A stretch of 64,000 nucleotides of DNA, taken from the NCBI GenBank assembly GCA_964498755.1, contig CAZCIB010000003.1:1-64000 (forward strand), given 5' to 3'. Below the pieces are notes generated by a model. That model worked only from the letters and a program-made list of their open reading frames with translations. It searched no databases and was not told the origin of the DNA. Below, piece after piece: positions 1 to 9,046 of the stretch. The stretch's first letter is position 1. The number at the start of each line of letters is the position of its first letter. This DNA comes from RZZS01 sp964498755. GTDB taxonomy: Bacteria; Pseudomonadota; Alphaproteobacteria; Micavibrionales; Micavibrionaceae. Position numbers and translations under genes: made by a program.

Positions 1-1
1 G

Positions 2-103
2 ATGTCGATCGTGGGCGGTCTTGGTCTGCCATGGCTTTTGCAGGATCGTGCGGCTGACGGTCCTCAGCCGGGAGGCCACGCGCCAGAAGGTCCCGCCCCC
101 TGA
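2..103 (+). CDS. C-terminal fragment of an unidentified protein (cut by window edge)
   Basis: An open frame runs from the first bases to TGA at 101-103 and encodes about 33 residues: a short hydrophobic stretch (IVGGLGLPWLL), then a Gly/Pro-rich tail ending APEGPAP. The strong terminator 40 bases downstream supports a plus-strand gene ending here. Whether 2 is a true start or the frame continues upstream cannot be decided. I do not recognise the protein. Confidence 0.25.
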   Translation: MSIVGGLGLPWLLQDRAADGPQPGGHAPEGPAP

Positions 104-141
104 CCCCGTTCACACTTTCTTCGGCGCTTTATTTTATCCTG

Positions 142-170
142 AAAAGGCCGGTTCGTTGGACCGGCCTTTT
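142..170 (+). terminator. Rho-independent terminator
   Basis: The perfect inverted repeat AAAAGGCCGGT / ACCGGCCTTTT has an 11-bp stem and a 7-nt loop. The GC core is flanked by A and T tracts, so it could work in both directions. It closes the gene that ends at 103. Confidence 0.85.
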
Positions 171-485
171 GCGCATTTAACGGTGGGAGATTTCGCCAGG
201 GAATTCGCTTTCGCGCATCATGTAATCGATGGCATGGGATCGACCGGAGAGATTTAAGCTGCAGACATCGCACAGGGCGCAGAGTTTTTTTCAAGAGCTG
301 ATATTCTATGCGGTCTCTGCGCGCTTTATAGTTTTATAAATGCGCCGACGGGGGCGTCCTGACGGAGCCTGAACTAAATAAATTCTTAAAATATTTTCAA
401 TATGATAGAAGCTTAAGAGGAATGCTTTCATGCCTCTGTGCTATCATATGCTTAATAATTACATAAGAAAGAAGGCTTTTCCCCG
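171..485. other. Gene-free stretch with a partial dispersed repeat
   Basis: No convincing gene. Positions about 272-315 carry a repeat that recurs beside the broken capsid gene at 27661-27705: GCGCAGAGTTTTTTTC followed by AAGAGCT, two variable bases and TATTCT. The rest is AT-rich (about 375-480) and probably holds the promoter and leader of the gene starting at 486. No clear -35/-10 pair stands out. Confidence 0.5.
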
Positions 486-2414
486 GTGGAGGATCTTAAT
501 AAAATTTTTAATCAGTTTGCGTCCTGGATCGGATATGACATGAAGGCCGATCTTCCTCCCGCGCTGCAGGAGCTGTGGGGAAGCATGAATGAAGGCAACC
601 AGCAGAGAATCCAGACTTTCTTTACAAGCATGAACCGGAATGGCGGCGGCGAAGGCGCGCCGGACCTGTTCGGCCAGATTTCCGAAATGGACGGGCAAAC
701 GCGCAGGCAATTGCTGGAAACGCTCGCAGGAACAAATCCCGCGCAGCTTGAAACGCTGTTCGCCGCGCTGGATAACGAAGAAACCTTTGCCGCGATTGAA
801 ACGCTTCTGACCGACGATAAAGCTTTCGCGACGTTTAGCGACTTTATGTCGAAAACCGCAGATGAACGCGCGCTCCTGCTCGAACAGGCCGGAAATATAG
901 ATACGGACCAGATCGCGCGCCTGACCGGGGCGCTGGCCGGAAACGAAGCCGCGCTTGCGTCTTTGAAAGGCGAGGCCGGTTCCGAGATTGTTCAGGTTTT
1001 GAAAGGCATGGGACCTTACGGAAGGGAACAGCTGGCGGAAATGCCGGAGACGATTCCGCCGGAAACAATGGGATCCATTGCCGCTCTGGTCGACGATCAT
1101 GCGAGCTTTAACAAGGTCCAGTCTTTCCTGAATGGCAACAACCCGCTTCTCTCCGGTCTGAGCGGTCTTCCCGAAGGGCAACGGCTTCAGGCCGCCGGCT
1201 TTATCGCGGGCATGACGCCGGAGATGATTACGGCGCTGGACGATATCCTCAAGCAGGACGCAGAAACAAGCTTTGGCTGGAAAGGCCTTGCTGAGTGGCA
1301 TCTCGGCGAGGGCGAAGAGCGCGTTGACAAAATTCTGGATATCATGGAGGGCGAGGGCGGCGCCGGGTTAGCCTCTGCTTTAGGACTGGACGCATCCGTC
1401 TTTGAAGGCGGCGAGGCGCTCAAGGCGCATGCCCGCGAACATATGGGCGAAGGCGGCGAGATGACGCCGGAGATGCGTGAAAGCCTGCGCAATACGCTGC
1501 TTACCATTCAGTCCATGGAAAGCACAGAAATAGACGGCTTGAAGGAAACGGCAGAATCTCTGGGTAGAATGGGCGCTCCTGAACAGCGCGCGGAAATGAT
1601 TTCCACGCTCGCGGGCATGACGCAGGGAGAGCGCCAGGCGCTGAGCGGCCATCTCACCCGCCTCGCCTCTTTGGATGACAATGCGCGCGCCGGTTTTGTC
1701 GGCGCTTACGGCGCGCTTGCCGGGATGGATAAAGACGCGCGCGTTCAGGTTCTGGAATTTGTCTCGGGACTTGAAGACGACGCGCAGCGCGATGCGCTCA
1801 TTGATCAGCTCGCCAACCCGGAAGCGGCGCAGGAGCTGGGCGGCGCGCTGGCCGCGCTGAACGGCATGGACGATCAGACGCGCAGTCAACTCTTCGCCAC
1901 GGTCGATGAGATGGGGCTTGCGGAAATGGACGAGGCGGGCCGCGCGCAACTTCTTGAGCAGCTAAAAACCCTGAAAGACTTTGATGCGGACGCGCGGAAA
2001 AACATTGCGGGCTTTGCGGAAATGCTTCAGGGACTTGACGGCGAAGGCCAGCAGGAGGCTTTTATCGGCTGGGCCGCAGGGCTGACGGAAGAAGACACGG
2101 CTGAAATTTCCGAATTTGCGCAAAACCCCATGGGCAACGTTCTCAGCGGGATGTTCAATCATTTAACTCAAAGCGCGCAGGGCGCTGGAATAAGTTCGCT
2201 CTTGCTCGGTATCGTCGGAGCCGTCTTTACAGGCCTTGCTACCGGCGACGGAAATACGGGCATCGCCTTTGGCGCGGTTGCGGCGCTGGCCTGTTTTGGC
2301 GTCATGGCCATGATGTCAGGTCAGGATGGCGAGCCCGGGTGGGGACAGGAAATGATGGAAAGTCTGGGGAATACTTTTGGCATTCAAATGCCCTCGCCTG
2401 CGCCAGCCGCCTGA
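486..2414 (+). CDS. Unknown helical repeat protein with two C-terminal membrane segments
   Basis: 642 aa, not recognised. I take the GTG at 486. A purine stretch AAGAAGG lies rather far upstream, so ATG 540 is an alternative. Residues about 20-550 are acidic, Ala/Leu-rich and almost certainly all-helical. From about 330 they fall into loose 30-40-residue units around turns such as LAGMDKDARVQVL, LNGMDDQTRSQLF and LQGLDGEGQQEAF, which suggests a solenoid. Two hydrophobic segments (about 569-586 and 592-610), joined by a short GDGNT turn, form a probable membrane hairpin. The tail ends MPSPAPAA, and the genes at 44633, 47175 and 56310 have similar Pro/Ala endings. No signal peptide. My inference is an inner-membrane-anchored scaffold. 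Certainty that it is a gene is high; its function is unknown. Confidence 0.85.
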   Translation: MEDLNKIFNQFASWIGYDMKADLPPALQELWGSMNEGNQQRIQTFFTSMNRNGGGEGAPDLFGQISEMDGQTRRQLLETLAGTNPAQLETLFAALDNEETFAAIETLLTDDKAFATFSDFMSKTADERALLLEQAGNIDTDQIARLTGALAGNEAALASLKGEAGSEIVQVLKGMGPYGREQLAEMPETIPPETMGSIAALVDDHASFNKVQSFLNGNNPLLSGLSGLPEGQRLQAAGFIAGMTPEMITALDDILKQDAETSFGWKGLAEWHLGEGEERVDKILDIMEGEGGAGLASALGLDASVFEGGEALKAHAREHMGEGGEMTPEMRESLRNTLLTIQSMESTEIDGLKETAESLGRMGAPEQRAEMISTLAGMTQGERQALSGHLTRLASLDDNARAGFVGAYGALAGMDKDARVQVLEFVSGLEDDAQRDALIDQLANPEAAQELGGALAALNGMDDQTRSQLFATVDEMGLAEMDEAGRAQLLEQLKTLKDFDADARKNIAGFAEMLQGLDGEGQQEAFIGWAAGLTEEDTAEISEFAQNPMGNVLSGMFNHLTQSAQGAGISSLLLGIVGAVFTGLATGDGNTGIAFGAVAALACFGVMAMMSGQDGEPGWGQEMMESLGNTFGIQMPSPAPAA

Positions 2415-2422
2415 TCAACTCG

Positions 2423-3361
2423 CTAAATCACCCATTCGTCTTCATCAAGTTCGCCGGATTCGAGTTTTTCCTGGATTTGCGGCGCCAGCATTGTGCGGGC
2501 GACGCCTTGCGCGTCCTCTACCATCTTGAAGAAATCGGGCTTGTCGGGGCGATAGGAAACATTCAGCATCTGGTCAAATTGCCTTACGGCGGCGTTTAAC
2601 CTGCCAAGGCGTTTTTCGGCCGCCTCTACCTTAATGTACTCATCCGTGCCGGCCTCGATCAGCCCGTATTTGCGCTTTTCCCGTCCCATGCCAACCTGGA
2701 AGGCCAGCTGTATCCCCTCCAGATAGGCTGCGGACACGGTCAAACTCTGAGAGACTTTAACCTCTTTTCCGCCTTTGGGCTTAGCGGTGAAGTTAAACGT
2801 CGTCGTCTTGTCGGCGCCGCGCAGGATCACGCCGCACCGGCCCTGCTCCGGCGTAATATTAACAACGAGCGCGATATTGGCGTCATGAGTGATCCTGACC
2901 ACTTTTCCGGCCTGCTTGAAGGCGTTCTCCGCCATGACGACGGAGTGCTCGTAATCCTGCGCGCTTTTCGCGTCGCATCCCTCGATAATATCCAGAAACT
3001 GATGATGATTGCCTTCGCTGAAAACAAGCTTCCCCTTGAAATAAACCGCGACCCAGCGCGCCGGGTTGTACTTCTTTTCGAACCCCTCATTAACGCTGTC
3101 CCACGCTTTTTCCCAGTCATAAGGTTTTTCCCGTTCAATCAGCGAACCTTCATCCAGGGTCGCCGTCACGATTTTCGCCGCCATGCGAATGCAGGAATGC
3201 ATATTCTGCGCGCGCACGACAAATTTCTCGCCCTTCGGGCTGCCCGGTATCGGCGTCACGAGACGGTTGCTGAGCGCGACGACGGGCTCCTCGTCGGAAA
3301 CCGGCGCCGAGTCGCGGATTTCAAATTTCTCTCTGAGTAGCGTTGTGCTGAATGCGTCCAT
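2423..3361 (-). CDS. Conserved-looking soluble protein of unknown function
   Basis: 312 aa, convergent with the preceding gene with 8 bases between the stops. No signal peptide or membrane segment. The middle (about 75-220) alternates beta-strand-like segments (WVAVYFKGKLVFSEGNHH, KVVRITHDANIALVVNI), and the C-terminus (about 225-312) is helical and charged, ending DEDEWVI. I do not recognise a family. Codon use matches the neighbours, so it is probably a native gene. Confidence 0.75.
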   Translation of the reverse strand: MDAFSTTLLREKFEIRDSAPVSDEEPVVALSNRLVTPIPGSPKGEKFVVRAQNMHSCIRMAAKIVTATLDEGSLIEREKPYDWEKAWDSVNEGFEKKYNPARWVAVYFKGKLVFSEGNHHQFLDIIEGCDAKSAQDYEHSVVMAENAFKQAGKVVRITHDANIALVVNITPEQGRCGVILRGADKTTTFNFTAKPKGGKEVKVSQSLTVSAAYLEGIQLAFQVGMGREKRKYGLIEAGTDEYIKVEAAEKRLGRLNAAVRQFDQMLNVSYRPDKPDFFKMVEDAQGVARTMLAPQIQEKLESGELDEDEWVI

Positions 3362-3456
3362 GGATACGGCTTTGATCTTGTTTTAATAATCACTTCAAAC
3401 TATTACTTTAATAAGTATAACGTAAAGAAAGCGTTATAAAAAGGAAAGGACGCGCA

Positions 3457-3591
3457 ATGCCGGACAAGGAAACCATATTGATCGTCGGCGTCATCTTACT
3501 GTCTTTCGCCGCAAGCGCATTCGGGCACTTCACTTCCGTGTCAGGCCAGCAGGGCAAGGATCATAAACAGCATCACGAAACGGCTTATTAG
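3457..3591 (+). CDS. Small single-pass membrane protein
   Basis: 44 aa. ATG 3457 is preceded by a strong AAGGAAAGGA ribosome-binding site about 6 nt away. Residues 7-24 (ILIVGVILLSFAASAFGH) form one membrane helix; the tail is His/Gln/Lys-rich (KDHKQHHE). The stop overlaps the end of the convergent DUF3137 gene by 4 bp. An AT-rich stretch at 3385-3440 probably holds its promoter. The function is unknown. Confidence 0.6.
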   Translation: MPDKETILIVGVILLSFAASAFGHFTSVSGQQGKDHKQHHETAY

Positions 3592-4826
3592 ACCCGATCC
3601 GGATCGTCCGCAGGCGGTTCTGGAGGAGTCTGAGGCTCTTCTGTCTGCGGCTGCTGAGGCGCTTCTTGCGGAGGCGGCTGGAGCGGCGGGGAATTCTGGT
3701 TTTCCTCGGGCTGCTGAGGCTCTGGCGGCGTGGGAGGCGTTTGCGCGTCCTGCGGCGGCCCTGCGGTCTGTTGCGGCGGCGGAGGCGGCGGCGATGCCGG
3801 AGACGCGGGCTCCGTCTGTTGCTGTTGCTGTGGCTGGACCGCGGGCTCAGCCGCGGTATTCTCCTCTGTTTTCTTAACCGAGTCGGCTTCGTACACGTCC
3901 AGCACGTCAACAATCGAAATAATCTGCTCAATCTCCTTCTTACATTTCAGCGCGTGCGATTTGTTGGTGATCGGCATGTAGATATCGCCGGGCTCGAACA
4001 TATCCCCGTCATAGGGGATCTGAAGGAAAACCCGGTTGCCCTTGAAGAATACGGCCGTAATCTGCGTATCGTCAAAGAGATGATTAAGCCTGTGCAGGAG
4101 CTCCATCATATCTTCGTCGGCAAGGCTTTTCGCCTCTTCAGGGTTATCGGAATAAATATGGTACAGCTTCTTGTCTATGCCGGGCGCAAAAGGAACTTCC
4201 TGCAAATGCTTCCAGCGTGACTTGCTGTAGCGTTTGATCATCTTGTCATCCGGCGTGATGATCGTATGGCCCTTGAACTTGTCTTTCGGCGTCATCAGCA
4301 AAACGAATACGCCGTCAAAAACAGGCTCCTTTTTCTTGCCTTTGAGGCGCGCTTCGGAAACCATGATTTTGGTATCTTTATACTTGCCGAGAAACGCGTC
4401 CTCGCCGGTATATTCCGTGTGCGCAGGTACGACGCGCGAAGCCATCACGGCCTTCATGCTGATGCCGCCGGAGGGGCTGTATTTCAGATTACCAAGCAGC
4501 TTGGCCATGCGCGGCATCAGCTGCGATTTAAATTCATGCTTGTATTGTTTGAACGGCGCCATCGTCCACTGATGCAGCAGCAGCGGGATGAAAATCATCG
4601 AAACAAAGGAAATAAAAGCAAGCCGCAAATCGCCGTCCGGCGAGAGCAAAAGCCAGAGAAACCAGCTGGAAGCTCCCGTGATAACAATCAGATTAATGCC
4701 GAATGAGTTGCGTTTTCGCGAATCGAATTGTTTGCTGCGCGTTAAACGGGACTCTTCCGCAAACTCCACAAGCTTGTCGACTTCCGCCGCAAACGCTTCG
4801 TCGTGTATATCGCGCAGGTCCTGCAT
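3588..4826 (-). CDS. DUF3137-family membrane protein with a long Pro/Gln-rich tail
   Basis: About 412 aa from the ATG at 4826 (MQDLRDIHDEAF). An upstream extension to 5063 is open but lies over the divergent lipoprotein gene and reads like non-coding sequence. Two membrane segments near residues 45-65 and 70-90 are followed by a cytoplasmic domain with the DUF3137 pattern (GGISMKAVMASRVVP, YTGEDAFLGKYKDTKIMVSEA, FDGVFVLLMTPKDKFKGHT). The last ~105 residues are low-complexity Pro/Gln/Glu, including PPPPPP. That tail is unusual for the family and could be a flexible or wall-spanning linker. The function of DUF3137 proteins is not established. Confidence 0.8.
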   Translation of the reverse strand: MQDLRDIHDEAFAAEVDKLVEFAEESRLTRSKQFDSRKRNSFGINLIVITGASSWFLWLLLSPDGDLRLAFISFVSMIFIPLLLHQWTMAPFKQYKHEFKSQLMPRMAKLLGNLKYSPSGGISMKAVMASRVVPAHTEYTGEDAFLGKYKDTKIMVSEARLKGKKKEPVFDGVFVLLMTPKDKFKGHTIITPDDKMIKRYSKSRWKHLQEVPFAPGIDKKLYHIYSDNPEEAKSLADEDMMELLHRLNHLFDDTQITAVFFKGNRVFLQIPYDGDMFEPGDIYMPITNKSHALKCKKEIEQIISIVDVLDVYEADSVKKTEENTAAEPAVQPQQQQQTEPASPASPPPPPPQQTAGPPQDAQTPPTPPEPQQPEENQNSPPLQPPPQEAPQQPQTEEPQTPPEPPADDPDRV

Positions 4827-4980
4827 ATCTGTGCCGTTCCGGTTTTCATGATTGAGCCGACTCTTTCTTTCTAGCACGCAGGCAAAATCATGGCAAAAGC
4901 TGTTTTCCGTCCTTTCGAACAAGACACTTGATTTTGCTGAGTTTCCGTTCCAATTTGTCTGCATGAAAAGGGATAACGAC

Positions 4981-5112
4981 ATGCGTATTATAATTTCAGT
5001 TTTCTTGTTAACCTCCTCGTCAATGCTGCTTGGCGCATGCAACACGGTCGAAGGAATCGGCAAGGACGTTCAAAGCGCAGGCCGCACGCTTGAAGAAGCG
5101 GGCCGGAAATAG
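4981..5112 (+). CDS. Entericidin-like small lipoprotein
   Basis: 43 aa from ATG 4981, with AAGGG 8 nt upstream. It is a classic lipoprotein precursor: positively charged start, hydrophobic segment (IIISVFLLTSSSMLL), lipobox LLGAC, then NTVEGIGKDVQSAG, the entericidin A/B signature in which G-x-G-K-D-x-Q-x-A-G follows the lipidated Cys. Entericidins are tiny membrane lipoproteins linked to stress or bacteriolysis; the role here is inferred from family only. It is divergent from the DUF3137 gene, with about 154 bp shared between the starts. Confidence 0.85.
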   Translation: MRIIISVFLLTSSSMLLGACNTVEGIGKDVQSAGRTLEEAGRK

Positions 5113-5123
5113 GATTTTATTAT

Positions 5124-5213
5124 CGTCATCCCCGCAAACGAGAGCGTCTCTTGAGACGCGAAAGTGCAGGCGGGGATCTGGCGAAAAAAAGCGTGGCGCT
5201 TTTTAAGCGCCAC
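5124..5213. repeat. Intergenic palindrome plus hairpin (possible minus-strand terminator)
   Basis: It starts with GTCATCCCCGC and reads back to GCGGGGATCTGG near 5180, the same style as other CATCCCCGG palindromes in this window. A perfect stem GTGGCGCTT / AAGCGCCAC follows at 5193-5213. Read on the minus strand, that stem is followed by seven T residues, so it could stop leftward transcription. Confidence 0.5.
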
Positions 5214-5331
5214 ACATATCTACCGGATCCCCGTACAGCGCTCACATACGCCATGCTTGCCCCCGCAGAGCCTTCGTAATACAAATGAGAATCACTGATT
5301 CATCATTTTGCGTCACTTAGAGGAGTGTGCC

Positions 5332-6507
5332 ATGACCGCGTATTCATCCCCCGCCGAAATCGATAACTTCGTTGCGAAGCTTGGCGAACGCCCGCTGTTC
5401 GTCTGTGACATGGACGGCAACATCATGAAGGGCTATTCGCTCGTTGCGGGGCAAACGCTTCCCCTGAACGACGGCGACAACCCGGACAACCAGTCGATCC
5501 CGTTCGGCGCGTCTCAGGAAGATCTGGACAGGCTTGTAAGCGAGGGCGTTTTGAAAGTCGGGCTGTTCGCGGACAAGGCCATGGACGCGCGCCTGCCGAA
5601 GGACCTGGTCGACATGGTCAACGCCAACACGAAAAACGGCATGAAATACGCGGTCGGCTTTCTAACCTCCCGCGGGGCGAAAGACGCGGTCAAGCTGATG
5701 CGCGAGTCCGAAGTCGAAGAGCCGGAACAGGCGACGCTTGTCGCCGACAGCGGCGGCGCGCTGTTTTTTGACGGCGCGCGTCATGACGTGCGCAAGCTTT
5801 CGGACGAGGAAAACCAGTACATCCTTGATATTAACGGCCTTCAGGACGAATTTGACGGTATAGTTCGCCATACTGTCAAAGGGCTGGGACTTGATGCGGA
5901 AGGCATTCCCGGCGTTTTCATCGAACAAAAAGGTACGGCGTGTAACATTCATTTCCGTAACGTTCTCGGACATTTCGGCGAGCCTGAAGGCTCAAACCTC
6001 GATCAGGCCATCGGCGGCGCTTTAAAAGCAAAGCTGGCTGATTACGCGGATAAAGGCCCGGATGAAGATGACGGTACGAAAGTGTTCAAAGTGCTCGGCG
6101 CGCCGGCCGCCGTCGAAATCAAAATCGCCAAGGTCAACAAGGGCCACGGGCTGGAGGCGATCGCTGTTGAGGCCATGAAGCTGCCCGAAGACAAACGCCC
6201 GACGGCGATTATTTTCTCCGGTGATGACGTCTGTAAAAGCGACGGCGGTCCCGGCACGGATTATTACGGCATGGTGCGCGCGCAAGAATTGCAGGCGCGT
6301 TTCGGCATTCCGTTCTTTAACGTGCACACGCACCACCCGCAAGGCGGAAATTTCGACGGAACCGAACCGGACCCGAACAAGGCCCCGGAAAATCTGTCCG
6401 AGGGCTACGACGTTCCTGAAATATCGCTCGTCCTGCCAAGGCCGGACAGGCTGGTGGATTTGATCCTGAAAACGATCAACGCTTCGGGCTGGGCAAAGGC
6501 GGCTTGA
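5332..6507 (+). CDS. HAD-superfamily hydrolase, trehalose-phosphatase-like
   Basis: 391 aa from ATG 5332, with GAGGAG 7 nt upstream; an in-frame ATG at 5308 has no site. HAD motifs appear in order: motif I DMDGN (about residue 28), a Ser/Thr motif II (LTSRGAKD, ~110), Lys of motif III (KVNKGHGLEA, ~265) and motif IV GDDVCKSDGG (~300). Motif IV and the overall layout resemble the OtsB/Cof branch of sugar-phosphate phosphatases. At 391 aa it is longer than typical OtsB (~250-270). No trehalose-phosphate synthase lies nearby, so the substrate is open. It converges on prmB with adjacent stops. Confidence 0.75.
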   Translation: MTAYSSPAEIDNFVAKLGERPLFVCDMDGNIMKGYSLVAGQTLPLNDGDNPDNQSIPFGASQEDLDRLVSEGVLKVGLFADKAMDARLPKDLVDMVNANTKNGMKYAVGFLTSRGAKDAVKLMRESEVEEPEQATLVADSGGALFFDGARHDVRKLSDEENQYILDINGLQDEFDGIVRHTVKGLGLDAEGIPGVFIEQKGTACNIHFRNVLGHFGEPEGSNLDQAIGGALKAKLADYADKGPDEDDGTKVFKVLGAPAAVEIKIAKVNKGHGLEAIAVEAMKLPEDKRPTAIIFSGDDVCKSDGGPGTDYYGMVRAQELQARFGIPFFNVHTHHPQGGNFDGTEPDPNKAPENLSEGYDVPEISLVLPRPDRLVDLILKTINASGWAKAA

Positions 6508-7392
6508 TTAGAGCTCCCCGCTTTTAATCCAGAACACCGCGCCTTCGCTCTCCGCCGTATCGAGCCAGAGAAGCGGCAGTTGCGGAAAGGCGGCGTCGAC
6601 CGTTTCCCGGCCATTGCCGATCTCGCACAGCAAACCGCCGGGCGTATTTAAATGCTCCCCGGCCCGCGCAAGGATTTGCTTTACAGCGTCCAGCCCGTCT
6701 TCCCCGGACGCCAGCGCCATAACCGGCTCGTGCCGATATTCGGGCGGCAGGTTTTCCATGCTTTCCCGCGTGACATAGGGCGGGTTGGCGATAATCAGAT
6801 CGTATTTTTCACCCTTCACCGGCGCGAACAGATCCCCCTCATATAAGGTGATCTGCCCTTCCACGCCGTTCATTTCGATGTTCTTGCGGGCGACGTCCAG
6901 CGCGTCCGCCGATAAATCCACCGCGTCGACTTCCGCCTCCGGATAAACAAGCGCGGCCAGCACGGCAAGACAGCCCGAGCCCGTGCACAAATCCAGAATG
7001 CGCGTGACTTTTTCAGGGAAGCCCGGCGGCGTAAAGCCGTCTTCCTGCGTCAGGATTTCCCCGATATAGGAGCGCGGCGCGATCACGCGTTCATCGACAT
7101 AGAAGGGAATGCCCTGAATATAGGCTTTATTCAGAAGGTAGGGCGCGGGCTTGCGCGTTGTGACGCGCGCCTCGATTATTTCCAGAACTTTCGCGCGCTC
7201 GCCCTCCGTCAAACGGCAGTTCCAGAACGGTTCCAACGCGGTCTCGGGCGGCAGATGCAGCGCCTCCATGACGATAAAAACAGCCTCGTCAAACGCGTTG
7301 TCCGTGCCATGGCCGTAAAACAGCCCGGCTTCATTGAAACGGCTTACAGCGTAACGGACGTGATCGGCAATTGTAAAAAAGTCTTTCATCAT
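6508..7392 (-). CDS. prmB: Ribosomal protein L3 N5-glutamine methyltransferase
   Basis: 294 aa. It has the PrmB/HemK fold: an N-terminal helical domain, then a SAM-dependent methyltransferase domain with motif I (ILDLCTGSGCLAVLAAL, ~150-166), acidic motif II (VDAVDLS) and the glutamine-binding NPPY (IIANPPYVTRE, ~205). The substrate loop IAPRSYIGEIL matches PrmB rather than PrmC. It methylates a glutamine in ribosomal protein L3 using S-adenosylmethionine, in the cytoplasm. Two ATGs in tandem (7392, 7389) are possible starts; no strong ribosome-binding site is visible. Confidence 0.88.
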   Translation of the reverse strand: MMKDFFTIADHVRYAVSRFNEAGLFYGHGTDNAFDEAVFIVMEALHLPPETALEPFWNCRLTEGERAKVLEIIEARVTTRKPAPYLLNKAYIQGIPFYVDERVIAPRSYIGEILTQEDGFTPPGFPEKVTRILDLCTGSGCLAVLAALVYPEAEVDAVDLSADALDVARKNIEMNGVEGQITLYEGDLFAPVKGEKYDLIIANPPYVTRESMENLPPEYRHEPVMALASGEDGLDAVKQILARAGEHLNTPGGLLCEIGNGRETVDAAFPQLPLLWLDTAESEGAVFWIKSGEL

Positions 7393-7486
7393 CGCATGTA
7401 ATACAGATAAGGATTATGGATAGCAACAAGAAAAACATAACGCGCACGGTCCAAGCGTAGCGTTTGTAATGCAGGGAGTATTAATA

Positions 7487-8248
7487 ATGTCATTACAGTC
7501 TTACGCCGCAGGGGCGGCGGCTTTTTTAGTGCTATCTGTGATCTTTAGCGACGCTGCGGCGGATCCGGCAGAAGAAAACCATAAGCCCGTAACTGAAATG
7601 CAAGTCACTGGTGAACAAGTAAAAATCTATGGCCACTGTCCGAATGCTTTTTGGAGGGCTGTTCGTAACAGCGAAAAAGACCCGCACGATTTACAAAGAG
7701 ATCTTTACAGGCAAATGGAAATTTTGTTTGACGTCACTGGTGGCCATTATCTGGATTTTCGATATAATTTGTATGGCTACCTGCCGGATGAGCGGCTTGG
7801 GGATAGACGTGAGCGGCTTGAGGATAAATTAATAGAGAGCCTGGAAATCATCGCCAAGTTTCGCGAGGCATACAGGCTAGACGCTCGTCTTTCTGACACA
7901 ACCTTCGCCGAAATTGATCCGGAGTTCGAAATCGCCGCAAGAGGTCTTGATCGGGAAAACATTCCTTCGCAATTTCATTTTATATGGGATATCCGGATAA
8001 AAGCTGCTGAGGAATCGCTGAATAATTACAATGAATTTATTCAAGCTGAGCGAAACAACATGAAAGAAGAACCTTTGCCACTACCGGATTATATACAAGC
8101 TTCCGTGCTATTAATGGGGGCTTATGCGCCCGCAAGCTCTACTCTTGAAGAGGCAAGGGATAGCTTTAATTCATTCGACACATTATGCGAAGAAGAACGC
8201 AATGCTGGAGAAATCACCGGGGCTCTAACCTCTCCCGCCCCCGAATAG
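7487..8248 (+). CDS. Exported protein of unknown function
   Basis: 253 aa from ATG 7487, with AGGGAG 8 nt upstream. The N-terminus is a signal peptide (AAGAAAFLVLSVIFSDAAADPA, cut into MSLQSYAAG and the hydrophobic core) with probable cleavage after AAA/ADA. The mature part is helical and rich in Arg/Glu, with two Cys (CPNAFW near 50 and CEEER near the end) that could form a disulfide. The DNA is visibly more AT-rich than its neighbours. The end overlaps cheZ by 24 bp, convergent. No family recognised. Confidence 0.7.
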   Translation: MSLQSYAAGAAAFLVLSVIFSDAAADPAEENHKPVTEMQVTGEQVKIYGHCPNAFWRAVRNSEKDPHDLQRDLYRQMEILFDVTGGHYLDFRYNLYGYLPDERLGDRRERLEDKLIESLEIIAKFREAYRLDARLSDTTFAEIDPEFEIAARGLDRENIPSQFHFIWDIRIKAAEESLNNYNEFIQAERNNMKEEPLPLPDYIQASVLLMGAYAPASSTLEEARDSFNSFDTLCEEERNAGEITGALTSPAPE

Positions 8249-8866
8249 CGCGTCGATGTCGTCTTGCGACGCGCCCGTGTTTTCCATTCGCACGGCGGCG
8301 TTTTCTACGGCGGGCACTTCTATGCCCAATGCGGATAAGGTCCCGTTCAGCTGGGTTTCCACGGCGCGCAGGTTTTCAATCGCCTTGGTGATGCGCTGGC
8401 CCGTCAAATCCTGAAACGTGCAGGCGAGCAGGATATCCTGAACATTGGCGTTGATGCCGTCGAGCCAAGCTTTGCGCGCCTGATCGTCCGTCCAGTCTAC
8501 ATCCTGCTGCAACGCGCCGGCGATATTGTCCGCCGAATCCAGGATCGTATTCGCCGCGTCCTCCGTCGTCTTGATCACGGCGTCGAGCTCCACGCCGGCA
8601 TTGGCGGGCGTCAGCCCCTCCCCGTGATGCGAGATCGAGCCGAGCGTGCCGAGAATATCGCCAAAGCGCTGGGCGATATTGCCCTCGACCATGTCGACCT
8701 GTTGCGACGTAGCGTTGATCTCCGTGGATATTTCATCGAAACGCCGCGCCACGAAGGTCTCAAACGCGCTGATCTGGCCGTGCAGAACGGCCATCAGCTC
8801 CTGCGCCTGCTTTTCCATCTCGGGCGTGATTTCAACGGTTCTTGTTTCGTGGGCGTTACCGGACAT
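8225..8866 (-). CDS. cheZ: Chemotaxis CheY-P phosphatase CheZ
   Basis: 213 aa from ATG 8866, with AGAGAGACC upstream. It is a long helical protein with the CheZ active-site region ACTFQDLTGQRITKAI (~145-160), where the Gln of QDLTGQ inserts into the CheY site. The C-terminus ends in SQDDIDALFGGG, a CheY-binding peptide that closely resembles the FliM N-terminal SQ(D/E)(E/D)IDALL motif. It should dephosphorylate CheY-P and reset flagellar switching. No other chemotaxis gene is in the window. Upstream extension to 9277 is open but would cover the divergent SpoIIAA-like gene start. Confidence 0.88.
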   Translation of the reverse strand: MSGNAHETRTVEITPEMEKQAQELMAVLHGQISAFETFVARRFDEISTEINATSQQVDMVEGNIAQRFGDILGTLGSISHHGEGLTPANAGVELDAVIKTTEDAANTILDSADNIAGALQQDVDWTDDQARKAWLDGINANVQDILLACTFQDLTGQRITKAIENLRAVETQLNGTLSALGIEVPAVENAAVRMENTGASQDDIDALFGGGRG

Positions 8867-9046
8867 CTGAAGGTCTCTCTTTGTATTACGAAGATATAGC
8901 ATAGGGCATTTTTCTTGGTAAGAGATTAATGGACTCCGCCATGCATACGATTTTATGCGGAAATTTACTGCAGACAGCGTGAACCCCGGCGCGGTATAGT
9001 TGTTGGAGCTTGGTTGGTACATTCGCCAGACAAAGGAGTCCGAGCC

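Noticed and set aside
459..1301. 280-codon minus-strand frame opposite the first large gene
   Set aside because: Composition is that of an antisense shadow (Arg/His/Phe-rich) and no ribosome-binding site fits.
3588..5063. Longer DUF3137 protein starting at 5063
   Set aside because: The extra 79 codons overlap the divergent lipoprotein gene and lack conserved sequence; ATG 4826 is preferred.
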